A program made the translations under genes and the position numbers. A DNA stretch of 64,000 bases from Korobacter sp963758505 (GTDB lineage Bacteria > Acidobacteriota > Terriglobia > Terriglobales > Acidobacteriaceae): assembly GCA_963758505.1 (NCBI GenBank), contig CAVWVJ010000001.1, forward strand, positions 1,116,001 to 1,180,000. Reading direction: 5' to 3'. Within the stretch, counting starts at the first letter, position 1, and each line of letters starts with the position of its first letter. Positions 44,869 to 52,100 of the stretch are shown here, piece by piece. Under the pieces are notes generated by a model that did not search any database, was not told the origin of the DNA, and saw only the letters and a program-made list of their open reading frames with translations.

Positions 44869-44974
44869 CCCTCGTTTATTCGGTGGAGATTTGGGGGTGT
44901 GGGGATGCCTCCCCAGTGTACCCGGAAGCCGCGTGCTTCGGATAGACTCCCGGCATGGGCTTTGGAGGTAGCAG

Positions 44975-45700
44975 ATGACGCTGGATGACCAGGCACAATC
45001 GCCGGATCCCGAGCTGCTGCTGGCGGCCGCCTCCGCTCCCGCGCTCACCGAGGACCTGGCCCTGGCTCTCCTCAACCGTCCCGATCTGCCGCCCAACGTC
45101 ATCGACGCCATCGCGAAAAATCCCTCGGTCCTCAAACAGCGCAAGGTCATCCTTGCCGTCGCCAGCCACCCGAAGACGCCGCGCCATGTCTCTCTGCCCC
45201 TGACCCGCAGTCTCTATACTTTCGAGCTGGTGAAGGTCGCTTCGCTCCCCGCTGTCCCTCCTGATCTAAAGGTCGCGGTAGACGAGCTCATCCTCTCCCG
45301 CATGGAGCAAATCTCTGAAGGTGAGCGCCTGAGCCTCGCCCGGCAGGCCTCAGGCCGGGTGGCCGGGGCGCTGCTGCTCGATAAGGAAGAGCGGGTGAAT
45401 GCAGCGGCGCTGAACAATCCGAGGATGACCGAGGCGATCATCACCAAAGCCCTCAGCTCTCCCGCCTCCTCCGGCAAATTCGTGCTACTGGTCTGCAACC
45501 ATCCGCAATGGTCGTTGCGGCGCGATATCCGGCTCGCCCTGTTGCGCAATCGCCATACTCCGCTGGCGGCAGCCGCCGCATACATCGAGGGATTTCCAGC
45601 AACTCTGGTTCGCGAAGTCCTGGCCAAGTCGGAGCTGCGCCCGGAGATCAAGAACTACCTGCTCGCCACCCTGGCTTCCCTTGGCGAAGCAGGCTCTTGA
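44975..45700 (+). CDS. NP-repeat (HEAT/LRV-like) protein, paralogue of the 56.5 kb gene
   Basis: 241 residues built of short helical repeats in which a Leu/Ala helix is followed by N-P or N-H-P (LLNRPDLPPNVIDAI, AKNPSVLKQRKVILAV, ASHPKTPRHVSLPL, LNNPRMTEAIITKAL, CNHPQWSLRRDIRLAL). This resembles the leucine-rich-variant/HEAT solenoids of DUF2336-type proteins. The segment GERLSLARQASGRVAGAL aligns with GERVQLAMKGSKDERFIL of the 56.5 kb protein, followed in both by a D..RV/VV..A.L..P pattern. Function is unknown. Its stop directly abuts the stop of the convergent small exported gene. Confidence 0.82.
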   Translation: MTLDDQAQSPDPELLLAAASAPALTEDLALALLNRPDLPPNVIDAIAKNPSVLKQRKVILAVASHPKTPRHVSLPLTRSLYTFELVKVASLPAVPPDLKVAVDELILSRMEQISEGERLSLARQASGRVAGALLLDKEERVNAAALNNPRMTEAIITKALSSPASSGKFVLLVCNHPQWSLRRDIRLALLRNRHTPLAAAAAYIEGFPATLVREVLAKSELRPEIKNYLLATLASLGEAGS

Positions 45701-46117
45701 TTACACGGAGGGCGAAGATTCCGTGGCGGCCTTGTCTTCTTCGGCTTTGATCTTGCCCGACTCATCGACATAGAACGCCCGGTGGGTTGCGTCCACGTGG
45801 TCGGGGGTCATCGTGAGGTGGTAGCCGTCCTCCTTGGCCCTGTAGCTGACCGTGTAATCGCCCCGCTTCTTGCTCGCCGCCATGCGCCTGGTAAACGAAC
45901 CTTGTCCTACTAGCGCGTCCAGACTTGGTGCATAAGCATTCTTCTTCGCCTTGTAGTCCTTTTCTGCGTAAACCACGGTCCGCATGAAACCGAGAGCTGT
46001 GGCCTCGCTATCGCTCTTGGCTGGGTCACCCTTGAATTTAGGCTGGTACTCCTGGCTCCAGCTCAAGCTTACGAGGACGAGCGTTAAGACCATTGGAACG
46101 AAGTTGCGAATGCGCAT
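45701..46117 (-). CDS. Small exported protein resembling the globular half of a type IV pilin
   Basis: 138 residues. A Sec-type signal peptide (FVPMVLTLVLVSLSWSQ) replaces the usual prepilin leader. The body (ATALGFMRTVVYAEKDYKAKK, YAPSLDALVGQGS, DYTVSYRAKEDGYHLTMTP, HRAFYVDESGKIKAE) matches the globular part of pseudopilins, including the DESGxI strand at the end. The long hydrophobic N-terminal pilin helix is missing. It would be a soluble periplasmic protein, perhaps a pilin-derived binding domain. Function is unknown. Confidence 0.72.
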   Translation of the reverse strand: MRIRNFVPMVLTLVLVSLSWSQEYQPKFKGDPAKSDSEATALGFMRTVVYAEKDYKAKKNAYAPSLDALVGQGSFTRRMAASKKRGDYTVSYRAKEDGYHLTMTPDHVDATHRAFYVDESGKIKAEEDKAATESSPSV

Positions 46118-46190
46118 CGAGAGCTCCTGGTTGTGGCGATTCTGTTCCAGTCAAAATGGTGGCGGGCTTGATTCTAACTCCGAACTTCCT

Positions 46191-46219
46191 TTGCAAGCTT
46201 ATGGGGTTACAGGTACTAT
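46191..46219 (+). promoter_or_regulatory. Candidate sigma-70-type promoter of the LuxR gene
   Basis: TTGCAA (46191-46196) and TACTAT (46214-46219) are separated by exactly 17 bp. They lie 28 bp before the ATG at 46247. No ribosome binding site is obvious between the promoter and the start. Confidence 0.42.
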
Positions 46220-46246
46220 CTGCTTCAGCGAACTGTCCATGTTCCT

Positions 46247-46906
46247 ATGAAAGCAGCCATGGCCAAGAAACCTCATATCCGAATTGCAGTTGTGGAAAGT
46301 GATCCGCTGCGTTTTGTCGGGTTTCGCGCTTTATTCGATGCCGAGACCGACCTCGAATTATTGTCCGCCACGGTCGGCGACCTTGCGGCTCGGCAGGATG
46401 TCGATCTGGTCCTGTTAGGCAGTCGCAACGGCCAGAACCTTTTCGATGTAATGGCGAGCCTCAAAGCGGCACGTCCGGACCTCCGGATCATCGTTACCGG
46501 CACCGGTGCGGACGATGAAACCATCCTCAAAGCAGTAGCTGCCGGCGCCAAGGGATATGTTGACGAAGCCGCGTCCCCAGCGGAGTTCGTGCAGGCCATC
46601 CGCATGGTGAACCAGGGCAGCGTCTGGGCTCCGCGTCGCGTCCTCTCCATCTTTATCGAGCGCGTAACTTCCTCCCCGGGACGAATTTTTCCCGCCGGTC
46701 GCGTCACCTTTACCGATCGCGAGAAGGAAGTACTCGAGCTGCTCGTCGCCGGCCGTTCCAACAAGGAAATCGGCGCGGCTCTGGGCATCGAGGAGCGTAC
46801 GGTCAAGGCGCATGTCGCGAAGCTGATGCGCAAGGTCGGCGTGCAGAATCGCATCGCCCTTTCGGTGCATGCGATCACGCATTCGCTCGTCACCTCCGCC
46901 CGCTAG
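46247..46906 (+). CDS. NarL/LuxR-type regulator with a degenerate receiver domain
   Basis: 219 residues. The N-terminal domain has the receiver layout (HIRIAVVESDPLRFVGFRALF; DLVLLGSRNG; LRIIVTGTG; AGAKGYVDEAASPAEF). The phosphorylatable Asp, normally at the end of the third strand (LLD), is Gly (LLGS), and the conserved Lys of GYLLKDAS is Glu. The C-terminal LuxR helix-turn-helix is complete (FTDREKEVLELLVAGRSNKEIG, ERTVKAHVAKLMRKVGVQNR). It is probably a DNA-binding regulator not controlled by ordinary Asp phosphorylation. ATG 46259 is an alternative start. No histidine kinase is adjacent, though the H-box protein lies 1.4 kb away. Confidence 0.88.
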   Translation: MKAAMAKKPHIRIAVVESDPLRFVGFRALFDAETDLELLSATVGDLAARQDVDLVLLGSRNGQNLFDVMASLKAARPDLRIIVTGTGADDETILKAVAAGAKGYVDEAASPAEFVQAIRMVNQGSVWAPRRVLSIFIERVTSSPGRIFPAGRVTFTDREKEVLELLVAGRSNKEIGAALGIEERTVKAHVAKLMRKVGVQNRIALSVHAITHSLVTSAR

Positions 46907-47332
46907 TCTTCCCTCGTCAGCCCTCCCGCGTGCTTCCGAGCGGGGCTTCCATGCGTCTTTCCCTCGTTACCAAAGTACTAGCCTCAGTGTGTCCCCGGAC
47001 CAAAGCCCGCGGTGACGTTGTTCGCTTCCTCCATCCCCCTCATACTGGCTTCACCTACTACAGTACCTGGGAGAAGGGGCTGACCGAAGAGCGAGGGTCC
47101 TTCGATCAGCCCCGGATAAAATCTCGGGGATTGCCCAGGTACTGAGCGGGTCCCCCAACAACTCAACCAGCCCTCCCCCAGAGTGCCCGTCTCCGAAAAG
47201 TAAACTCGCATTTCCACATCTCCCGCCCTGCCGCTCGCTCCCAAAAAGCGTAAGATCGAGTCAAATCTCAAAACAGAGCTGTTTGCTCCTCTCCAGAAAA
47301 TGGAGTGAACGGTCGATGCGAGGCTCGTTCGA
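46907..47332. other. Intergenic region with a nested hairpin
   Basis: About 425 bp between the LuxR gene and the SYLF gene. It contains the large nested hairpin at 47061-47144. Open frames here (46930-47145 plus, 46984-47526 minus) follow that hairpin or the next gene and do not look like proteins. Confidence 0.55.
47061..47144. repeat. Large nested hairpin (84 nt)
   Basis: The outer arms CAGTACCTGGG (47061-47071) and CCCAGGTACTG (47134-47144) are perfect. An inner stem GGGGCTGAcCGAAG (47076-47089) pairs with CTTCGaTCAGCCCC (47100-47113) with one mismatch, closing a 10-nt loop. A 20-nt unpaired segment (GGATAAAATCTCGGGGATTG, 47114-47133) lies on one side. There is no T tract next to it, so it is not a normal terminator. 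Confidence 0.8.
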
Positions 47333-48130
47333 ATGAAGAAGTTGGCAGGTCTGCTCATCCTCACCCTGAGCGTTGCGGCTTGGGCCGGCGATCGCTCCAA
47401 TGAATCTGACCGCGTTGAAAGTGCCGCCACTGTTCTCGATGAGATCATGGCCGCGCCTGATAAGGGTATCCCGGAACGAATTATCGATGACGCGAAATGC
47501 ATCGCAGTGGTGCCCTCCATGCTCAAGGGAGGATTCGTTGTCGGCGCTGCCTACGGAAAAGGTGTTGCGAGTTGCCGTACCGACCGGGGTTGGACTCCGC
47601 CTGCCTTCTTCGTTCTCCAGGGTGGCAGCTTCGGTTTCCAGATTGGCGGGCAGGCGGTCGATGTCGTCATGCTCATCATGAATGAGCACGGCATGCGGAG
47701 CCTGCTGAACAGCAAGTTCAAACTCGGCGCCGATGCGTCGGTTGCCGCCGGCCCCGTAGGACGCCAGGCCGAAGGTAGTACCGACATCACCATGCGCGCC
47801 GAGATCCTGACCTATTCGCGGGCTCGCGGTATCTTCGCGGGAATCACCTTGAATGGCGCCTCGGTTCGTCAGGACCGCGATGCCACCCGCGACTTTTACG
47901 GGCGCATGATCCCGTTCCGCACGCTTCTCAAGGGCGGCACCTCCTCCCCTGACGATGCCCGGCCCTGGATCACCGCCCTCAATCGCTATGCCGGAGGAGC
48001 CAACGTGATGAACGCGCCGGCCACCGCGAGCGTTCCGCCGCCGCAGTCGGATGCAAATCCCCCGGCAAAGACCGCGCCTGCGGAAAGCGACATACCTCCC
48101 ACGCAGCCTTCTGCTGACCAGCCTCACTAG
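47333..48130 (+). CDS. Exported SYLF (DUF500) lipid-binding domain protein
   Basis: 265 residues. A signal peptide (MKKLAGLLILTLSVAAWAG) precedes a SYLF domain (about 25-215): AATVLDEIMAAPDKGIPE, CIAVVPSMLKGGFVVGAAYGKG, GWTPPAFFVLQGGSFGFQIGGQAVD, LTYSRARGIFAGITLNGASV. A Pro/Ala/Thr-rich tail follows. SYLF domains bind phosphoinositides in eukaryotes; bacterial exported versions are of unknown role but likely contact membranes. A perfect hairpin follows the stop. Confidence 0.92.
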   Translation: MKKLAGLLILTLSVAAWAGDRSNESDRVESAATVLDEIMAAPDKGIPERIIDDAKCIAVVPSMLKGGFVVGAAYGKGVASCRTDRGWTPPAFFVLQGGSFGFQIGGQAVDVVMLIMNEHGMRSLLNSKFKLGADASVAAGPVGRQAEGSTDITMRAEILTYSRARGIFAGITLNGASVRQDRDATRDFYGRMIPFRTLLKGGTSSPDDARPWITALNRYAGGANVMNAPATASVPPPQSDANPPAKTAPAESDIPPTQPSADQPH

Positions 48131-48148
48131 GTCGGACGCTGTTTCTTT

Positions 48149-48174
48149 CAAGGCGATGGGGTGACCCATCGCCT
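48149..48174 (+). terminator. Hairpin after the SYLF gene, probable terminator
   Basis: A perfect 11 bp stem AAGGCGATGGG/CCCATCGCCTT with a GTGA loop, 18 bp after the stop. The following T tract is weak (TTGTGCTGTTT), and the LpxL-like gene's first possible codon lies only 3 bp downstream. Confidence 0.6.
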
Positions 48175-48176
48175 TT

Positions 48177-49127
48177 GTGCTGTTTGACTCTGGTTTTCTC
48201 GGGTGCTACCGTCGCAGTTTGCGAACGCTGCGTCAAAGGCTGGAGTATGCGCCAATATGGCTGCTGATGCGGGTCATGGCGATCTTGCCTCGGCCCCTCG
48301 CGCGAGCTCTCGGCATTTCGATTGGTGGGACGGTTTACCTGCTGCTCGGCCGCTTGCGCCGCGTCGGCCGCCGTAATCTCCAGATCGCCTTTCCCGCCAA
48401 GTCGCCCCACGAACGAAACCAGATCCTGCGCGGCATGTACGTCTCCCTCGGCCGCCTCCTCGCCGAGTTCTGCCTCTTTCCTCGCTACACTCGCGAGAAC
48501 GTCTCGCAGATCGCGGTGTACCAGGGCTTCGAAAACTTCGAGCAGGCGGAACAACAGAAGAAGGGCGTCTTGCTCCTCACCGGGCACATCGGTGGATGGG
48601 AGGTCGGATCGTTCGTGCATTCCATGCACGGCCACCCGATGAACATCGTCGTCCGTCCGCTCGACAACCCGTATCTCAATCGCCTCGCGGAACAGTTCCG
48701 CAGCCGCTTCGGCAATCGCCTTCTTCCCAAGCAGGACTTCGCCCGCGGCCTGCTCGCCTCCATGCACCATGGCGAAACCGTCGGCATCTTGATGGATACC
48801 AATATGACGCCGCCCCAGGGCGACTTCGTTCCGTTCTTTGGCGTACTCGCCTGTACGGCGACCGGGCTCGCGCGCGTCGCCGTGAAGACAGGTGCGGCCG
48901 TCGTGCCCGCATTCACCATTTGGGACGACCAGCTCCGGAAATACCGCGTGCAGTTTGAGCCCGCCATCAGGCTCGTCCGAACTGCCGATCATGCCGCCGA
49001 CGTTCTTGCCAACACCGCTCTCTTCAATCACGCCCTCGAAGAAATCATCCGCAAGCATCCCGAACAGTGGCTCTGGGTCCACCGCCGCTGGAAGACCCGT
49101 CCTCCCGGCGAGCCGCCCCTCTACTGA
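48177..49127 (+). CDS. LpxL/HtrB-type lipid A acyltransferase
   Basis: 316 residues from GTG 48177, the longest reading; a TTG 14 codons later (LRTLRQRLEYAPIWL) is also possible because no ribosome binding site is seen at either. Family features: an N-terminal hydrophobic helix (IWLLMRVMAILPRPLARALG), the HX4E acyltransferase motif in LLLTGHIGGWEVGSF, DTNMTPPQGDFVPFFG, ATGLARVAVKTGAAVVPAFTI, and the C-terminal QWLWVHRRWK. It adds a secondary acyl chain to Kdo-lipid A (or a related lipid) at the inner membrane. It stands apart from lpxD by 400 bp of repeat-bearing sequence. Confidence 0.92.
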   Translation: MLFDSGFLGCYRRSLRTLRQRLEYAPIWLLMRVMAILPRPLARALGISIGGTVYLLLGRLRRVGRRNLQIAFPAKSPHERNQILRGMYVSLGRLLAEFCLFPRYTRENVSQIAVYQGFENFEQAEQQKKGVLLLTGHIGGWEVGSFVHSMHGHPMNIVVRPLDNPYLNRLAEQFRSRFGNRLLPKQDFARGLLASMHHGETVGILMDTNMTPPQGDFVPFFGVLACTATGLARVAVKTGAAVVPAFTIWDDQLRKYRVQFEPAIRLVRTADHAADVLANTALFNHALEEIIRKHPEQWLWVHRRWKTRPPGEPPLY

Positions 49128-49265
49128 TCGTTCCAATTCGGTGCATTGCAGAAAAACTTCTGAGGGATCGACTCCTCCGTGCATGTGCCGTACCCTGCGA
49201 CTTCCCATGAAATCAATTCTTTCGGTCGCGGACATCCACCCCGTGGGCACCCTGTAGGTTTTCGT

Positions 49266-49301
49266 GGGTGCCCCATCCTTCTCCCGAAGGGAGAGGGTGG
49301 G
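49266..49301 (+). repeat. Short dispersed repeat, copy 1 (GGGTGCCCCA type)
   Basis: GGGTGCCCCATCCTTCTC followed by CCGAAGGGAGAGGGTGGG. The reverse complement of 62608-62641 matches it with a few changes and a 2-nt length difference. The CCTTCTCCC/GGGAGA.GG halves are partly self-complementary. Confidence 0.6.
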
Positions 49302-49381
49302 TCGCATGGAGGTTAGATTTACGACACAAGACTTGAGCCATACGCCGCTGGGCACCTTCTTTGCATGGCCTAACTGCAATG

Positions 49382-49490
49382 TTTTGAATATTTTACCTCT
49401 AAGTCGTTGGAATAGAATATTTTGCGCAGTATGCATCCAGCAACTCTCGTCGTTTCAAGATTTTGCGATTCCAAAGGGGGAGGGGGGTAC
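49382..49490 (+). repeat. Two-copy non-coding element, copy B
   Basis: Blocks TTTTGAATATTTTACCTC then TAAGTC (49382-49405), GGAATAGAATATTTTGCGC (49409-49427) and GGGGGAGGGGGGTAC (49476-49490), in the same order and orientation as copy A at 14944-15042. An extra AGATTTTGCG lies between blocks 2 and 3. The G-rich box ends 39 bp before the lpxD start. Confidence 0.65.
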
Positions 49491-49529
49491 ACCGTTGCTT
49501 CCGCCACCGCTTAGCGATATACCAACAGC

Positions 49530-50528
49530 ATGTCCGCCACCCTGCAGGAACTCGCTGCCGTTACAAAGTCGCAGATTGTCGGCGACGCAAGCCTCAAGGT
49601 CTCCTGCGTCGCCAGCATTCCGCGTGCGTCGAGTCGCGATCTGGTTTTTTGCGAGAGCGAAAAGTTTTTCGAGGAAGCTCTCTCCAGCAACGCCGCTGCC
49701 GTGATCGCCGGAGAATTTGCGTTAGGCCTCGATTCGCCCAAGCCCTTGTTGATCGCCAGGCAGCCCAGGCTTGCCTTCGCCCTGGCGGGGCGTCACCTGC
49801 GCTCGGGTCGCCGTCCCGGAGGCATCGTCCATCACACTGCGATCGTCTCGCCCACGGCGGTGTTCGGAGACGAAGTGATCCTCGGTGCCTACGTCGTCAT
49901 CGGGGAACACACCACCATCGGCAACCGTGTCTGCATCAGTGCCGGCGTGTGCGTTGGCAGTAATGTCACCATCGGCGACGACTCCGAGATCCATTCGCGG
50001 GTGACGATCTATCACGGCACGACCATCGGCAGCCACGCGCTCATTCATTCCGGTGCCGTGCTCGGCAGCGACGGCTTCGGCTACGTGCGCGACCAGGAAT
50101 CGGGACGCTATTACCAGATGCCGCAGATCGGGCGGCTGATCATCGGAGACCACGTCGATATCGGTGCGAACGTCACCATCGATCGCGGCGGACTGGAGGA
50201 CACCATCATCGGATCCGGAACGAAGCTCGATAACCTCGTCCACATCGGCCACAACGTGAAACTGGGCGAAAACGTCGTCATCGCGGCACAAACCGGCATC
50301 TCCGGCAGTTCGACCGTCGGCTCAGGCTCCATCCTCGGGGGCCAGGTGGGCATCGGCGAACACGCGCACCTTGAAGACGGCACCATCCTGGGAGGCCAGT
50401 CCGGGGTGCTCTCCAACAAAATATTTCGCGAAAAAGGCGTGGCTTGTTTTGGGACACCGGCGCGCCCGCTGCGCAAGTTCCTCAAGGAGCAGGCGGCCCT
50501 TTCACGAATCATCCGCGATGAGCAGTAG
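49530..50528 (+). CDS. lpxD: UDP-3-O-acylglucosamine N-acyltransferase
   Basis: 332 residues. N-terminal uridine-binding domain (MSATLQELAAVTKSQIVGDASLKVSCVASI), then left-handed beta-helix hexapeptide repeats (about 105-285) with the catalytic His region NLVHIGHNVKLGENVVIAAQ, the family's GSDGFGYVRD, and the C-terminal helix (PARPLRKFLKEQAALSRI). It transfers the second hydroxyacyl chain in lipid A synthesis. The other early lipid A genes (lpxA, lpxC, fabZ) are not adjacent; the P-loop gene downstream is separated by 12 bp. Confidence 0.96.
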   Translation: MSATLQELAAVTKSQIVGDASLKVSCVASIPRASSRDLVFCESEKFFEEALSSNAAAVIAGEFALGLDSPKPLLIARQPRLAFALAGRHLRSGRRPGGIVHHTAIVSPTAVFGDEVILGAYVVIGEHTTIGNRVCISAGVCVGSNVTIGDDSEIHSRVTIYHGTTIGSHALIHSGAVLGSDGFGYVRDQESGRYYQMPQIGRLIIGDHVDIGANVTIDRGGLEDTIIGSGTKLDNLVHIGHNVKLGENVVIAAQTGISGSSTVGSGSILGGQVGIGEHAHLEDGTILGGQSGVLSNKIFREKGVACFGTPARPLRKFLKEQAALSRIIRDEQ

Positions 50529-50540
50529 CATCCAATCAGT

Positions 50541-51155
50541 ATGGCAATCATCGTCATCGGAGGCCATTCGCGGGACGTCGGCAAAACCAGCGTGGTCGCC
50601 GGCCTCATCGCCGCGATGCCAGAGTATCGCTGGCTCGCCCTCAAGATCACCCAGTATGGGCACGGGATTTGTTCCGCCAATGGTGAGCCCTGCGATTGCG
50701 TCACCGCCGATCACAGCCTTGCCGTTACGGAAGAACGCAGCCATGCCGGCGATACGGACACCTCGCGCTTCCTGGTGGCGGGCGCCGACCGTGTCTTATG
50801 GGTGCGTACGCAACAAGGGATGCTGGCCGAAGCCATGCCCCGGGTACGTGCCGAGCTCGCCAAAACGAAGAACGTCATCATCGAATCGAATAGCGTGATG
50901 AAATTCCTGCGGCCATCGCTTTATGTCGCGGTGCTCGACCCTTCGCGGGCCGATTTCAAAGATAGCGCCCGCGAATATTTGGACCGCGCCGATGCTATTC
51001 TCTGGCGCTCAACCGGCGCTGGTGCGGAATGGAAAAATGTTTCCTTGAAGCCGGTGCAGGGAAGACCTTTCTTTTCGTTCACTCCACCCCAGTACGTACC
51101 CGCCGATTTTCTCGCCCATGTGCATGAGCGCCTAGGCGACCCGCTCTTCGGCTGA
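50541..51155 (+). CDS. P-loop NTPase of unknown function, MobB-like
   Basis: 204 residues. It starts with a Walker A motif, IIVIGGHSRDVGKTSVVAG (GxxxxGKT), followed by YRWLALKITQYGHG, DTSRFLVAGADRVLWVRT, VIIESNSVMKFLRPSLYVAVLDPSRADFKDSA. The layout resembles MobB/CobQ-type GTP-binding adaptors (molybdopterin-guanine dinucleotide assembly), but no partner of that pathway is nearby and a motif CSANGEPCDCVTADH in the middle is unusual. Directly downstream of lpxD by 12 bp, possibly one transcript. Its 3' end overlaps the convergent DehI-type gene by 24 bp. Confidence 0.75.
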   Translation: MAIIVIGGHSRDVGKTSVVAGLIAAMPEYRWLALKITQYGHGICSANGEPCDCVTADHSLAVTEERSHAGDTDTSRFLVAGADRVLWVRTQQGMLAEAMPRVRAELAKTKNVIIESNSVMKFLRPSLYVAVLDPSRADFKDSAREYLDRADAILWRSTGAGAEWKNVSLKPVQGRPFFSFTPPQYVPADFLAHVHERLGDPLFG

Positions 51156-52004
51156 CTGGGGAGCGCGTGCCGCCTGGTTGCCGCCTTCCAATCCGATCTT
51201 GGCGAAAGTTTCGTTCAGCAAGCTCGCTGCAGCGCCACGTACGAGCAGTTCCGTCAGCCGCGTGAGGGTTGCGATTTCGTCTGCATCGACTCCGTCCTCG
51301 AGCAAATCCGAATATTCCATGTCAATTTGGACCGGGATTTCCTGCGTGCAGGTCCATGCGCTCTCCCGTATTCGAAAGATTGCCTGCTCGTGGAAAACGG
51401 ATTGGATGGCCGGCCGGAAGGCCTGCCAGAATGCGAAGAATAACTCTGGCCATTGTGCGAGCGCTCGTTGCTCATCCGTCACGAAGGGTAGATCCAGCGC
51501 ATGACGCAGCTCCTCGAACGCCCGGCGCACCGGCGCCGAGGCAGCCTCGATCGCTACAAACTCCGGCGAGGGAGCAATTGCAGCCCTGTTCGCGGGGTGA
51601 GAAGCAGTGAGGCGCCCGATTGGGCCCTCGAAGGCCTGTAACTGAAGCGAAAGCAGTAGGAGTGCAGCGGAGTCCACGCGGTACAGCAAATCCACCACGG
51701 GAGCGGCTTGGGAGACCGTTAGCCCCTCCCCCTGGGCGGGCACCTTAAAATAATTGTGAACGTAGGTGTACGCCTCCGCCCGCAGGCGCGCCGCCAGGTC
51801 GAAGAACTCGCGTGTGGCCAGTAAAGGCCGCATCGCATGCCACTGCGCTTCCAGAAATTTCGGATAGCATGCGTAAGCACGGAAGCAAAGCGGCACGAAA
51901 CCGATGCCCAGGGCTGCCTTGATCTCGTCGAAAATTTCGGCAACTTGCGGCGATGCCTCATCTTCTTGCACCAACGGCAATCGGTTTCCTTTTTTCCAGG
52001 GCAT
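51132..52004 (-). CDS. DehI-type (2-haloacid dehalogenase I fold) protein
   Basis: 290 residues, all helical. The pattern EASPQVAEIFDEIKAALGIGFVPLCFRAYACYPKFLEAQWHAM is the N-terminal half of the DehI fold, which is repeated in the second half (PSPEFVAIEAASAPVRRAFEELRHALDLPFVTDEQRALAQWPELFFAFW). DehI enzymes remove halogens from D,L-2-haloacids with a water molecule. The true catalytic Asp cannot be confirmed by eye, and genes of this family are sometimes annotated in bacteria without known dehalogenase activity. The substrate is unknown. Confidence 0.75.
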   Translation of the reverse strand: MPWKKGNRLPLVQEDEASPQVAEIFDEIKAALGIGFVPLCFRAYACYPKFLEAQWHAMRPLLATREFFDLAARLRAEAYTYVHNYFKVPAQGEGLTVSQAAPVVDLLYRVDSAALLLLSLQLQAFEGPIGRLTASHPANRAAIAPSPEFVAIEAASAPVRRAFEELRHALDLPFVTDEQRALAQWPELFFAFWQAFRPAIQSVFHEQAIFRIRESAWTCTQEIPVQIDMEYSDLLEDGVDADEIATLTRLTELLVRGAAASLLNETFAKIGLEGGNQAARAPQSAEERVA

Positions 52005-52100
52005 ACAGATATGGATGTAGCCGCTGCTGAAAATGTCGTAAGGTTTTGTTCTTAGGACTTCCGGTGGCCCAGAGAGAGCGCGAAAAAAATTGGAGAGTAG

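Larger units (their letters stand above)
49128..49529. other. Intergenic region with dispersed repeats upstream of lpxD
   Basis: About 400 bp without a gene. It contains one copy of a GGTGCCCC inverted repeat that recurs at 62608-62641 and copy B of the element also found at 14944-15042. Confidence 0.55.

Noticed and set aside
46930..47145. 71-codon open frame after the LuxR gene
   Set aside because: It lies across the nested hairpin, has no ribosome binding site, and its translation reflects the repeat arms.
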